The notes below the pieces were generated by a model. It worked only from the letters and a program-made list of their open reading frames with translations, made no database searches and was not told the DNA's origin. From NCBI GenBank assembly GCA_016859345.1, contig CM029134.1, positions 16,637,560 through 16,701,559 on the forward strand: DNA of 64,000 nucleotides, read 5' to 3'. Source of the DNA: Istiophorus platypterus. Taxonomy: Eukaryota; Chordata; Actinopteri; Istiophoriformes; Istiophoridae. Position 1 is the stretch's first letter; each line of letters opens with the position of its first letter. The translations under genes were made by a program, and so were the position numbers. This document shows, piece by piece, positions 34,793 to 47,099 of the stretch.

Positions 34793-36641
34793 TATGTTCA
34801 TGCACACAGATAGATATACATTGCTACACGCGTTGCCATTTCTACAGACCCACACACATTCCGAACCAGCCTAATGAATTAATTACATTCACAGCCAGTG
34901 TGTTTTTGCATATGGGGCGCTAATAGGAAGTGACAGGGGCCACGGCAACGTACTCATCACTCCAGGCTTCCCGTCTTTCCCCGCCGCCTCTCCTGGCACC
35001 AGCCCCGCCCCGTCCCACCTTCCCCCAATCACCCAGCTCAGCTTGACATTTCTATCGTTGTAATGTGGTCACCTGTCCTTCTTTGAGCTGACTGTTAGCT
35101 CATCACATGTACTTACACAACTGCATGTGCATGAATACAAACAATTACAAGTAGGCAGCACACATACACATACACTGCATGTCTGCTCTCACCTAGTAAT
35201 TACGCATACATGGAATGAGGAAGAAAAATAGAGATTTGTCAACTACCATGACATATTGTGTGTGTGTTTGTTATGTATTAATCATGATTAGTAAAAAAAG
35301 AAAATCTGTTCACTTTTTACACACATGGTGACAAATATGCAGTCACCACAAGTTTAACCATTTAGTGCTTATAGTTGGTTTTAAGGTTAAGGTCAGAATT
35401 AGGACAAGGTTAAAGTCTTCATTCTAAAGTAAAGGCTTTACCCTAAAGAGTAAATTCAATACAATGTCCCCACAAGTATAGCAGCACAAGTCGGTGTGCA
35501 GGGTTCATGGACTCCAACATACAGTAGAATAAAATGATGAAAGCCTCCTTAGAAAATATGTGGCATCTCACCTCATTCATTATGTAATGGGAGTAACAGC
35601 CCTCCTCCCTCTCCTCTCTCCCCTCCTCCTTCTCCTCTCTCCACCCCATCCTCCCCTCAGCCTTCACCTTCTGTTCACCACCTGTACGGGAACAGATTCT
35701 CTCCTCTCTCTGCATGACACTTCAATCTGTTCTACAGCAGATAGACGGATTGAGTGTTAGCATTTTATTTTTGTTTCTATGTCTTATTTTGCCCCTGTCT
35801 TGTCTCCTGCACGTGGCAGTCGGTGACTGACGTGCCCGGACACCGCCTCGGGTTAAATTCAAAAGGTTAAAGATCTGACATTTGAACACAGAGCCAGCAG
35901 GGTTGATGTTCACATACACGTGACAGGGTCCATGAATGCACACACATGCACATACACACAGGCAGCAAGAATTTCTGCATGTTGTGTGTAAGCATCCATG
36001 CATGTATGCATGTCTGTGACCTTATGAAAATGGCTCACCCTGTTTCACATGTGAGCTTGACAAGCTTTGCAGTTTTAGCCTACTGTCAATTTTCATGTTC
36101 ATTATTTGCTTTTCCTGCAGTATTGTGTAAAGACTGAGAAAGAAGTAGAAGACATGAATGACAAGATGAATGCAAAAAATGTGAGGGGGGATGGATGGTA
36201 CAGATGGATACAGGAAGACAGGAGGAAGAATGAACAGCAGGTGAAAGGAGTGATCATTTAGAGACTTGCTCTGAAACACACATGCAGGTTATGGAGAGGT
36301 GTCAACAGAGGGCTGATGGTTCCTTCTCTTTGCTAAAGATACAACTGATGACAATTCCATTAATCCTGTCAGTCCTCCCGCTCCATCTCTCTCAATCCCC
36401 CTTATTTTTCTCAGTCCTTTTATAGATGAAAGGCTTCCACTTTTTCTGTCAATGGCCTGCAGTCATCTGAATTAAACATTGATTTTATCGAAAGTTTAGT
36501 CACTGCGTCCGTGACAATTCGCTGCCTCTTCAAAAACCAAGTGCAAAAGTCTCATCGCAGAGGAACACAGAGCCAAGGAGAGGGGTACGAAGGAGATGAG
36601 AGACGGAGCTGAGAGAGTAAGAACAGAGGAGCCAAGTGTGG

Positions 36642-36668
36642 TGAGAGAGAGAGAGAGAGAGAGAGAGA
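36642..36668. repeat. (GA)13 microsatellite
   Basis: Perfect GA tract in a longer purine-rich region that extends to about 36830. Confidence 0.93.
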
Positions 36669-37176
36669 TTTCAAGAGGACGACATTAAAACGAGAGAAAG
36701 GAGACAGACGGGGACAGGGGGAGCCGAGGAGGGAGACAAGGAGAACACGGGGGGATGAGAAGAAAGAAAAGGGATTCGGCGAGCAGCAATTAAGAGAGGA
36801 AGGAGGAAGAGGAAAAAAGACTCAGTGGTGGATGAAGCAGGGCTCACACAGAATAGAAAGAGGAAAGAGTTTTTTGAAGTGCGATGTTCAAATCTCTCTT
36901 TTGTTCCCATCATTGTCCAACACCTGCCACAACTCATCTCTGTAAAACTTCCCTCTCTTTTCCTCCCATTCCCATCCTCCCTCACTCCCACAGTCAACAA
37001 AGAGACATCACTGCTAATCAGCTGGGCAACTACTCCACCGGCCGCTAAGCTTCTCCCTCTTCTGAAATATTAGGAAGTTTCAACAAAGCAGTTGTCGCTG
37101 GAGGATCAGAGACAAAAACATAAAGACGATTGTGCTTTGACATGCAGATACAAACATCCATAACTTCTGGTAACAT

Positions 37177-37201
37177 GGGGGGTGGGGTGGGGGTGGGGGG
37201 T
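37177..37201 (+). repeat. G-rich tract, potential G-quadruplex
   Basis: Four G runs of 4-6 (GGGGGG, GGGG, GGGGG, GGGGGG) are separated by single T bases. This fits the G3+N1-7 quadruplex rule. Confidence 0.8.
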
Positions 37202-40200
37202 ATGGTGTATGTCAACACCCGGTTCTTGAATACACTAGCATAACTAAAATAAATGGAAACAAGTTGACCTCTAGCTGGGGAAGCTCAAGCTTTGCTGTCA
37301 ACCCCCCCTGGTCAAAACGTCTTCTTCTATGTTTCTTTCCCCTCTTCCTCCACTTGTGGTTTGTTGTGCGGCACCCTAAAGAGATGGGGAGATGAAAGGG
37401 AGCCGGTCTCAGGGGAGCACCAGCGTTGAACAGGGAGGCCCTGCTCTCTCAGCACTAATCCCTGCAGCTGCACGCCATTTCTGGGATGTAGCTTCTCCAG
37501 TGTGGGATGGCAGGATTTAGGTCGTCTGGTTCACGTTCAACCAGCTTCATAAGTGCATTGTGCACACACATTTACACACAGGCTGACGTACACACCTTGG
37601 AGGATGTGGTCCCGGGTGAGCGTTACTGATAAATCTTAGATTCAGTCTCTGCAGTATTCATGTTCGTTGGGTGTGGTAGACTCGAGGGAAAGTAAAAAGC
37701 GAATTCAACATAGATAACAGCAAAAGTGCGTTAAGGAAGCAGAATAAAACTAATGGGCGAGTTTTCATAGAATTCATGAATATCTGTCTCCTCTCCCTCC
37801 CTCCCTACATCTGCTCCTCTCTGAGGACTTCTGGCAGCTCACGGCGGAGTTCCCTCACACCCATGGCCCCAGGGTGGCACAGCTTTGGCTCCCAGAGTGC
37901 ACTACTGCACTAGGAATACCTCCCCATTTGGGTCAATCCCTCTCTCCCTTACTCTCTCTTTCTCGCTCTCTCCTAGTGTCTCTCTGCCCCTCACTCGCTC
38001 TCTTTTTTTTTTCTGCAGTAGGTATGAATAATTAAACCTGCGTTTCCTCTCCTCTCATGTCATGTCTCTGTCTGCCACCCCTCCTCCCGCCCTCTCCACT
38101 GTGTCTCTCACTCAGGCTGAAGTGTTATAACAGAAGTGAGTCATTTAGAAGAGGGAAAAGGCTGCAGATCAAGGAGAGTTGAGTTCAGTTTGGAACTTGG
38201 CATGTTACATAAGCTGTCACTGTGTGTTATTGACTGAGAGAGAGAGAGAGGGAAGGATGGATTAGCGAGATAGAAACTGTACGGGAGAGAGGAAAAGGAG
38301 GAAAGGTGAGACTGTGATAATGGTGGAGAGCGACTGAGAGAAAGATGGAGAGCAGAGGGTCACGAGAGAGTTAATGGCATGTAGAGTGATGTCGCAACAG
38401 GGGTGATAAAGTTGCATTTATGGTGTTGTAAGCTGCCTTTCATGGGCAAAACACATGCCACAATTTGTTAAAGGCCCTTGAGAGCCCAAGGTAGGTCTAT
38501 CTATCGTTGCAAATGTGACAAATATAATGTCCTCGAATGTGGAGATTAAAAGTTCCCTACTTTAGTTATCTACTTTTTTAACCAAGAAAGTGTCTTTCTG
38601 AAATAAATCTTTTTCAAGGGAATCTCCTGATCATGACTGCAGCAGCATGTGGAATACAGAAATTACAAAATGTAACATTGGCTTATAAAAATGAAATTTT
38701 TTTGTGCCAACTCCTGTTGAATGGATTTTTTGTAAGTGCAGAATATGCACACAATTTGTGTTTAGGGTCTATACACTGAAGGCTTTGCTTGTTAAAATAA
38801 TTAAAATATATGATAATATATAAATCAGATAATATAGTATCCAAAAATTCCAACAGTTAAAGCGGTTTAGGAAGACTAATGGATAAATCTGATTTCCTCC
38901 ACAGTCAATAATGTTCAAGAAAGTCTGAGACGGTTTCAAGATCGAGTCCAAAAACAGTGCCAGTACTGTCTAGTCTTGTTCATGCTAAGAGTAAGCTGTG
39001 ATATAACATCAGTCCTTTAAATTTAAGTTTGAAACATTATAGTAAGAGACAACAATGTAAATTTACTTATATGTTGCATGTTGTTTTATTTGCTAAAATT
39101 TTAATTATACAGTAAATCTCCTCTCTTCTAAAAAAAAATCTAATTCCATCACAAATGAAAGAGTCTTGCATAATTTTGCAAACCTACTTACTTCACACAT
39201 TGGTGCATAAAAGTACACGTTTAACATGTGTACGGTTGGATGTTAGATAGCAAGAAATAAAAAATATCATCCTGACCCATAAATGACAGTGAAGAACAGT
39301 GCGTGTAATATTACTGTAAGGAATCAGGGTGTCCAAGGGGAGCTGGCCGCTGCCTGACAGAAGAGGAGCATCTTCAGCCTGTTATGAGAGCTGCCAGTGA
39401 CAAAAACTGTTTTGGCTGATACTGGACTAAAAACCAAGAACCGTCTTGAGCACCACAGCCCTGTTCAAATCAAGGAGAGTTGTTTTATAAAGTACCAAAG
39501 GAGATAGATTGCTAAAGTTTTATGTCCTAATGACACATGTTAGAAGAAGCAGCATGCACAACTCTATCAGCCTGCAGATCCCATCAAAAGAATCCCATAA
39601 CCTTGCCCTTGCACACCAGTCTTGCCAGTAAATACCCGTGTACCCTTCTCTAATCTGTGTACAGTCTGGCTCTCCCTCTCCTCCCGCTTTACCCTTCACT
39701 CCATCTCTTTGGCAACTCCTTCCCTCCTTCCGTCTCTCTTCCCTCAGGTGCCGTATTACCATAATGGCTTCTTGTGACGGTGATGTACTAAGCAGCAGTA
39801 TGGAAATGCAACATGCCACAGTGCACATTATCAGAGCTGAATGCATTACTTGTCATTTTTGTGAGTATACAGCTGTGCGGTCATTATGTGTTAAACTGCT
39901 CTGATTGAAACAGGAGGAGAGGGGGAGGGAGAAAGACTGTAAACTATATTCCATTTAGACTATAAGTTATTCTGCAGCGTGCGTGCAAAGAGGAGTGAGG
40001 ATTAACAGGCAGATGAAAACGGAATGAGAATGGCCTCTTATCATTCTTTTTTGCATACCTACAGCATTCACTGCTTCAAAACTGTGGTGTGTTTAGCCGT
40101 TGAACTGAGGCTGTATATTGCTGCAACCTTTGCTCATGATAGTGACAGATGTAGACGGTCACAGAAAGAAAATAGACAGCATGATGTAATTGTGTGCTTT

Positions 40201-40251
40201 GGGCAGTGTTTGCTAGCCTGTCACCACTTTGCTCCAACCTGAAATATCTCA

Positions 40252-41590
40252 AAAAACTATTTTGGATTATGGATGGATTATGATGTAATTTTGTACAGAC
40301 ATTCATGGTTCCCAGACGATGAACTTTAGTGGACTTTAGTGACTTTTTCTCTTACTCTACCATGATTTTCATATTCGTGTTTTTGAGGAAAATGTCCACA
40401 TCTATTTGATATATCATCATCAGACTGTGAAATTTGCTACAAACATAAATATTTCCTTAACCAGCTGTCAGAATAATCTGAGCGTTTCGTAGTATGAACC
40501 ATAGGCATGGAATAATTTACGGGGCAAGCTTCATCTGAAGAAGTTACCTTCATATCAAGCATTCATATGCTACAATTGTACGTGTTTTATTTAGTGCATA
40601 ACTATTCAAGATAGAAGATTTCTCTCTTTTATGCTACTATAGGCCATATATTATTGTGCAATAAAGCTGCAAAGAATAATCAACCAATCAATCAAGTGAT
40701 TAGCATTTTTGATAACCAGTTAATAATTTGAATTATTTTTCTACCAAAAATGAAAAAAATTCATTGGTTCCAGCTGGTTGATGCTTTTATTTGTCATACA
40801 GTCACATATAGTCAACTGTCTTATGAAATTTCTTTAAGTTTGAAAATATTACAGTGGGCTGTCTGAAATTATAACAGGCATTTTTCGATATTTTAAATTA
40901 ATCAGGGATTCACGAAAATATGTGCGAGATTTATCAAAAATTAAAATAATAATTTCGTTGTTGAATATACAGCATAGCTTCACAACATAAAACTCGGTCA
41001 GAACAACAAGGCATAAAAACTGTATTCATATAAAAAAAATCCAATAGCCAAATTCTTAAGCATCATGGCAAAATTCTTTTATTCTCCACTTGGAAGGCTT
41101 ATTTCTTATTGATCTGTATTGTAAATTTTTGCTTTATCTGCAAAGTTAAAAAAACTTTACTTTTCTTTGCTTTTTTTATGAGGAAGGAAATGCTTTCAAC
41201 ACATTTGTTAAATCTCAAGGCTGCACGCAATGCGTTTTGGTGAGTAACACTGAATGTATGTTTGTTGGATTACAATAACAATGCAGTGGGCTCCTTTAAA
41301 TAATATTTAACTTCTCATCTTGAACCATCATCCTGCCAAAATTTGAATTTGTCCACTTTTTAATGACCAAATACCTGCAAAAGTAATGACCTTCTCATCA
41401 GTCTCAATTGAGGTTCGTATTTAGTGCTAATTTGAAAATGGAAACATGGGAACATACTAAACTAAAATGTTAAAAGCTCATAGTTGCTGGCATTGTCCTT
41501 AGCACTGCTGCGAAGAGCAGCCTCACACAGCTGCTAGCATGGCCCAAGACTCTTGGTCTTGTTGCTGAATGCATCAGTGTGACAAGAGTT
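40252..41590 (+). repeat. Dispersed percomorph-type repeat (copy 2), split by an inserted segment
   Basis: The 5' part (40252-40450: TGTACAGACATTCATGGTTCCC, CATCATCAGACTGTGAAATTTG) and the 3' part (41330-41590: ACCAAATACCTGCAAAAGTAATGACC, CAGCCTCACACAGCTGCTAGC, ACTCTTGGTCTTG) belong to the same family and orientation as the copy at 21915-22380. About 880 nt separate them, including the different repeat at 40670-40935. The simplest reading is one old element interrupted by a later insertion. Confidence 0.55.
40670..40935 (+). repeat. Second dispersed repeat family, nested
   Basis: AAGCTGCAAAGAATAATCAACC, GATAACCAGTTAATAATTTG, TTCATTGGTTCCAGCTGG, ACAGTGGGCTGTCTGAAATTAT and GGCATTTTTCGATATTTT appear in the order expected for a fish repeat that starts CTGCAACTAACGATTA and ends in clustered ATTAATCGA words. 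The copy is strongly diverged. It lies between the halves of copy 2. Confidence 0.5.
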
Positions 41591-43260
41591 GTATATTTTA
41601 TCAGTGGCGTACTGACCTGCACTCTTTTCCATTAGCTGATTGTTTTCATTTCCCTCTCCTCTGGTTTCGAGTCCTCTGGAAAGGACTCAGACAGACTTAA
41701 CGGAGACCAGGTTAATCACAGAGGTTTCACCAAAAATCGGTCTTTGTTTTATATCTCCAAAACATTTACCTCTTTAGTGTTGCTGACGTGATACAGACTT
41801 TCCTCTTCCTCTTTCCAAGAACACTGACTTCGTCTCTCCAACCATAATGTTTTATTTCCTCCCCTGTGTGTTTGCATGTGTGTGTGTCTGCATGCGTGTT
41901 GCAGCAAGTGTGAGTGTGTGGTCTGAGGTTCGTCTCTTCCCTGCAGTGAAACCCTGGGATGAGTCACTATGTTGCCGTGGGGACACTTCCTGCCCTTCTC
42001 ATAAATATAGCAAACCCTAAAGTGCAGAAAAATGTTCCCTTTTGAAACTGGGTAAAAAAAAATTGAAGGGAAAAATATGTATGCATATGAATATTTCAGC
42101 TTTTATATAAGCTTGGGGAGACTCGGAGGATCTGTTGTGGAATCCTTGTAAACCAATTACAAATAAGGTTTATTTTAATGCAAAGTTTGATGAGTGTAGA
42201 TGCACAGGATGAATATGTGCAGGTAAGAAAAGTTTTTTAAAGGCAAAGAGAGATCTCAAAGTTCATACAAGTCACAGTGATGGTATGTTTTTTTGTTAAA
42301 TAAAAGCAAAGAGGCTGGGGGGAAAAAAAGGAGAGTGTATCCGAGGGCATTGCTTCAGGGCACCACACTCTGAGTGCCAGACGGTGAGTGAGAGAGAGAG
42401 AGAGAGAGAGAGAGGAGTAGAGGAGCCTCCTGTCACTTATCAATCTCTCCTCGTCAGGTTTTATTTATTTTTCTGTTTTTCATTCTCCAGTTTACACAAA
42501 TTGTTTTTCCTTCAACCTATCTGCTTGTCAGATTATGCACTGCTCAGTGTGCGGCTGCAGGTTAATGCCGTGGAAACTCGGGAGATGGGACAATGAGGGC
42601 CACGAAACTGCAAATCTCTCTTTTTTTGTCTTTGGGTTCTCAAACTTAACACTGTCAGCTTTCATTTGCTATACAACAACAGTATAATTTATGCCCGTAT
42701 TATTTCAGTGTGTGTTCACTCCTGTATGCTCCCTCTTTCAAGATCTTCCATGCTTCTGCCGCCATTTTTCCTTGCATGTGAAATTATTTGCTGTGTCCCA
42801 AGAGAACAGATGATGGAAATCAGTTTTTTGCAGCACTAACTCTCAGTGATTCACGCTAACCACAGCCTCAAAAACACTTGCACAATCACATTTCCTCTCC
42901 ACTGGGTGAGAAAGTCAAGAAATCCTTTATAGTCTCTTCCCACTCAATCTTTTTCAAAGTCATCAGGGACTCAAAAGATCACCAGTCAGTAAGTCACAGG
43001 GCAATCACAGATGGACAATCACTCCTTCACAGCCATATTCACATTCAAATTGTTACCTAACATTTCTCATAGTGTGGGAGGAAAGCAGATCATCATGAGA
43101 AAACCCATGCAAGCAACAAACAGCTGAGGTGCCATGACAACTTTATGAGTGAATATGATTTAATTCTAAATTACCTAATAAATATGTGCTTGTTTTACGG
43201 ATCGGAGCAGACCAGAAAAGTAGCCTGTTCTCTGTTTTCATTTTGTTGCTGCAGGCTATT
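41591..43260. other. Non-coding stretch
   Basis: No gene recognised. Contains a GA tract at 42388-42413. Confidence 0.4.
42388..42413. repeat. (GA)n microsatellite
   Basis: GA tract of about 26 nt, preceded by GTGAGTGA. Confidence 0.92.
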
Positions 43261-43379
43261 TTTCATCCAATGACACTTTAATGAAGCTTTTGATTTGTCG
43301 GCTCCATTATTGCCCAGCACCTGCCTGACAGTACAAAAGACTTGTTAAATGCATCTTATAAAAAAACAAGTCAAAAATC
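43261..43379 (+). repeat. Diverged duplicated segment, copy A
   Basis: TTTCATCCAATGACACTTT at the start, CAGCACCTGCCTGACAGTAC in the middle, and GACTTGTTAAATGC followed by ATAAAAAAACAAGTC at the end. It aligns in order with 44900-45017. Confidence 0.6.
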
Positions 43380-43818
43380 AATTGTGGCACTATTAAGACC
43401 TCAAGTTGTATGTTATTTTTACAAAGCATTTGTATTGTACTTATTACACCCTAATTAGAAACAACAGTATAGGTAGAGACGGGGAGAAGGATAATTGGGG
43501 ATGAAACACAACAAAGGTCCCTAGTTGTAACCAAATTGCGGATGTTGCAGTTCGTGGTTTGCACCATAAAGCTCAAGGCAAAATGGGCACCCCAGCATTA
43601 GTTTAACATTTTTGGAACAACACATAATGGGTTTCCTCTCTTCTGAATCATTTAGTTTTTCATAATTAAAAAAAAAAAAAAGTAAAACAGTGCAAAACAT
43701 AAGAGGTTATTTAACATAGACTAACAGAAACACCGGGGAAAAAACTGTATTATAAAAACTCAGGCAGAGGATATAGGGCATTGGTGCAAGATGGAGCTGA
43801 CATGGTGCAGAAATTTTG

Positions 43819-43888
43819 TTTGTGTGTGCGTGCGTGTGTTTGTGCGTGTGTTTGTGTGTGTGTGTGTGTGTTTGTGTATATATGTATA
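43819..43888. repeat. Interrupted TG microsatellite
   Basis: TG tract with CG and TTTG interruptions, ending in GTATATATGTATAAT. Confidence 0.92.
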
Positions 43889-44040
43889 ATAATGATTAGC
43901 CATAGAAATAATGATAATAATAAAGTTTTGAAATGCACTTCCAGAAGTCTTTTTGTCTCACGCATTGTCCCCCGAACTACTGCAATGTGTCTGTCTTACA
44001 CTATTTTGTAAAGATTAAATAAGATATGAAATGTCAATCA

Positions 44041-44230
44041 GTCCATTTGAGATGCTGATATGCAGAATTTGTAACCGTTGGAGAGAGCCAGAGTAGCTGT
44101 TTCCCCTTTTTTCCAGTCTTTATGCTAAACTAAGCTAAGAGTAGTTGCATACTTACACTAAAGAAATGAGAGTAATAATGTTCTCATGAAATACTCAGCA
44201 AGAAAGCAAATAATTCATCCCTAATCTTTA
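44041..44230 (+). repeat. Dispersed percomorph-type repeat (third family)
   Basis: GATGCTGATATGCAGAATTTG, GGAGAGAGCCAGAGTAGCTG, TTTCCCC, CCAGTCTTTATGCTAAACTAAGC, AATGAGAGTAATAATGTTCTC and CTCAGCAAGAAAGCAAATAA occur in the order of a repeat common in spiny-rayed fishes. It is non-coding and its class is not certain. Confidence 0.65.
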
Positions 44231-44899
44231 AATAAAGGGATTTAGTATTTCTGCATTGTATCCTGGCACTGTGGAGACCACTTGGAAAAGGTTTTAGAAA
44301 CTATATCCTCTGTGGGCAGACTATGGTCAGAATCTGGACCAAAAGAAAATTTTATCTACCCTCCGCCCGACCCTGGACAAAATTGCTTGGAAATGAAACA
44401 TCGGTATCACATTACCTCAACTGTCTTTCTGGTTGCTTGACACATTTAGTGGGCCTGGTGTCAATGCGTGGCACTCAGTTTAAAAAGTAGAATTGACATG
44501 TTTTAAACCAGCCATGCAGAGAAAAAAGGGTTTAAAGGTGAAAATTTGCACCCAAGAATGAATAAAGTTTGAGTTACAAGTTGATTCTATCTGAGAGGAG
44601 CACCAGACCAGTGTGCAAAATTTCAGTAAAAGGAATTGGTTGCACAACAAAGGTATCACTTCCCCTGTTCTGTGTTCACTGGAGTTTTTATAACTTAAAT
44701 ATGACTTGTTTAGTCCAACTTCTCTGGACCGGGGACACTCTTTTCTGAACCTCTGCAAATTTTATTTGAGTACTTGTCATTTAGACGATAATGTAACAGT
44801 TAAATAAATATATAAAATGTGGAAAAACCTAAACAGATGTATCAGGTGGGGTTGCTTGGGATCAATGTGCATTTTAAATCCTGGCTACAGCCCTGTGTT

Positions 44900-45017
44900 T
44901 GTCATCCAGTGACACTTGACTGTTGACTTGTTAGCATCATTACAGTTTCATCCAACACCTCTCTGACATCACAGAAGCACTTGTTAAAGCCATTTCATAA
45001 AAACAAGTAAAAAAAAT
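44900..45017 (+). repeat. Diverged duplicated segment, copy B
   Basis: TGTCATCCAGTGACACTTG, CAACACCTCTCTGACATCAC, GCACTTGTTAAAGCC and CATAAAAACAAGTAAAAA align in order with 43261-43379, about 1.64 kb upstream. Similarity seems to extend about 20 nt further upstream (GCTACAGCC against GCTGCAGGC). Confidence 0.6.
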
Positions 45018-45084
45018 TAGTGATTAGTAAAATCATTTTTTGATTTTTAGTTTCTTCTAAACTAGCTAATGGAAATAGGTAAAT

Positions 45085-45086
<2 letters not shown>

Positions 45087-45164
<78 letters not shown>

Positions 45165-45178
45165 TGTGTGTGTGTGTG
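45087..45178. repeat. (TG)46 microsatellite with one TA interruption
   Basis: 92 nt of TG with a single A substitution near 45158. Confidence 0.97.
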
Positions 45179-45649
45179 ACTTCAGGATACAGTTTAATTA
45201 TTAAAATAATGGTGTTTGTCTCTGCTGTACATTTACACTGTCAGCTCAAATGCAGAAAGATGACAAAGATCACTTCATCCACTTTTTCCCTTGTTGCTGA
45301 GGAGCTGTTGGTGTGTGCCTTCTCTGGTTTGTCGGCCTGAGGGGGACAGATGGAGGAATCCCTTTCGTGTCGCCCACTCCTGCTTCAGCTTTCATCTCCC
45401 GGGGGGACTCACATCTCCCTCGACACAGAGGTGTTTTCAAATTAAATACTATCTAATGAACTGGAAAAGCTGCCACCACCCTGCTCTGTCTGTGTGTGCG
45501 TGTGTATTTGTGGAATAGATATTGGGAAGATGCTGGAGAGCGGGACGAGAAAATGAGAGAAAAACTGTTAGAGATTAAAAGAGAGAGGTATTTGCATTGC
45601 AATCTAGTGATTGCACAGCCTCTGTGTGGCGTCATGAAGCGTGTGTTTG
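45179..45649. other. Non-coding, low-repeat
   Basis: No gene recognised. Confidence 0.4.
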
Positions 45650-45709
45650 TTAATTGTATATCTCTGCAGTTCTAATTGCTTTAATTCCCTGTAATTAATC
45701 AGTAATTGC
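45650..45709. promoter_or_regulatory. Cluster of homeodomain-type TAATT words
   Basis: Six or so TAATT/AATTA words occur in 60 nt (TTAATTG, CTAATTG, TTTAATTCC, GTAATTAATC, GTAATTGC). Such density suits a homeodomain-bound enhancer, or a conserved non-coding element. Binding is inferred. Confidence 0.3.
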
Positions 45710-45823
45710 AGTGAGGAGCCACGCACAGCTTCGCTCTGAAGGCAAAAGAACTTTTCAATATGCAGTACATAAATATAGATGAGAGAAAGGAACCAACTGA
45801 GATGCTGTGGAAACAGGGACGAA

Positions 45824-45921
45824 GGGAAAGGAAGAAAGAAAGACGGAAAGAAAGAAAGAAAGAAAGAAAGACAGAAAGAAAGAAAGAAAGAAAAAAGAAA
45901 GAAAGAAAGAAGGAAAGAAAG
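45824..45921. repeat. (GAAA)n purine microsatellite
   Basis: About 98 nt of GAAA units with GACA, GGAA and GAAAAAA variants, nearly all purine on the plus strand. Frames here (Arg-Lys-Glu repeats or Ser-Phe-Leu repeats) are artefacts. Confidence 0.96.
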
Positions 45922-47099
45922 CCTACTATATTTAGTGTTCTTTTAAAGGCCTGAACCATGAAATATACGGCAGGGTCTCATTTTTCATTAATGTATTCTG
46001 ATGCGAATGAAAATGAGAGATTACGGGTGAAAGTGGAGCAGTCCCTACAGACTCACAGCAGTGCTGCAAATAAATCCCCACGACTCGGAGGAAAATTGCA
46101 GAGACACTTTAGGGTTTGCCCACAAAACAGCGACACTGTTGAGGCAACATTTTACTGAACCTCCTTGTTGAGATCTCCAGGTTCATGCATTTCTGCCTTT
46201 TACTGTTTTACTCCTTCAAAAGTTTTTAGCTTGTGAGTGCATCTTTCAGTGTGTGCAGACAGTAACGTCGTGGCAGCTGTTTCCGGGGCGATTCCTGTCC
46301 CATCAGTCCTCCGGGGAACAGGACTGAAAGGAGAATCCCTCCCACTCAATATAGTGTTGCAAGGTAATCCCCTCCCCTCTCTCTCTCTGTCTTGCTCTCT
46401 CTACCTCCTCCCTTCCCTCACTTCCTACCTCACCCTGCCCCCTCATTAATTCCCAATTAAGACAGCAGCCCACCCACCCACACACCTCCTTATTGCACAT
46501 ATTGCACATAAATGCTTCTTCTGGTCAGACTTTTAATTTACAGAGGTTTCAGCTGAGGCTAGCAGACTCACTGAACTGTGTGAATGGGTGCGTGTGTGTG
46601 TGTGTGTGTGTGCATGTGCATGTGGGGGTATATGCGTCTGTTGTATAATGATCATTTCTTAGTTCCTTTCCCCAACCCTGGATGAAAGCAAACCTTTGTC
46701 ATTCTCAATCGTTTTTTTAAATGAGAGACGGTGGCTGGTCTTCGGTGACCTGCTGCGCCCCTCCATCCTCCTCTGTCTTCTGTCTGCCCCCTTACACCCT
46801 TCCCCTCCCACACCCACCTCATAAATGGCCCCGGCTCCCTCATAACAAGCAGATTCTCATAGATCTCCATCAATTTGTGTCACACCAGGGATTCCCTGAA
46901 CAAAGATGCCTTTGCCACATCACCCACAACATCTATGCATTATTAAGACTAGAAAAACAGCCTGCAAAGTGTTTGCCACAGCCCTAGTTACAGAGCTAAA
47001 AGATACAAATCAGGGTGAGAAACAGGAAGACAAAGCAGCGAGAAAGAAGACAAAGCAGAGGGAGAAAGAAAGAGACTAATGACAAAAGGCTAACATTTT
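45922..47099. other. Non-coding stretch
   Basis: Low-repeat DNA near 45960-46150, C/T-rich DNA at 46360-46440, and a TG tract at 46590-46611. No accepted gene. Confidence 0.4.

Larger units (their letters stand above)
34326..40251. other. Non-coding stretch with simple repeats
   Basis: Includes a CA tract (34751-34788), a C/T-rich strand (35590-35710), a GA tract (36642-36668), a G-rich tract (37177-37201), and C/T-rich sequence (37790-38110). There are no splice-supported exons. Confidence 0.4.

Noticed and set aside
45699..45959. Frames of Arg-Lys-Glu or Ser-Phe-Leu repeats
   Set aside because: They are produced entirely by the GAAA tract.
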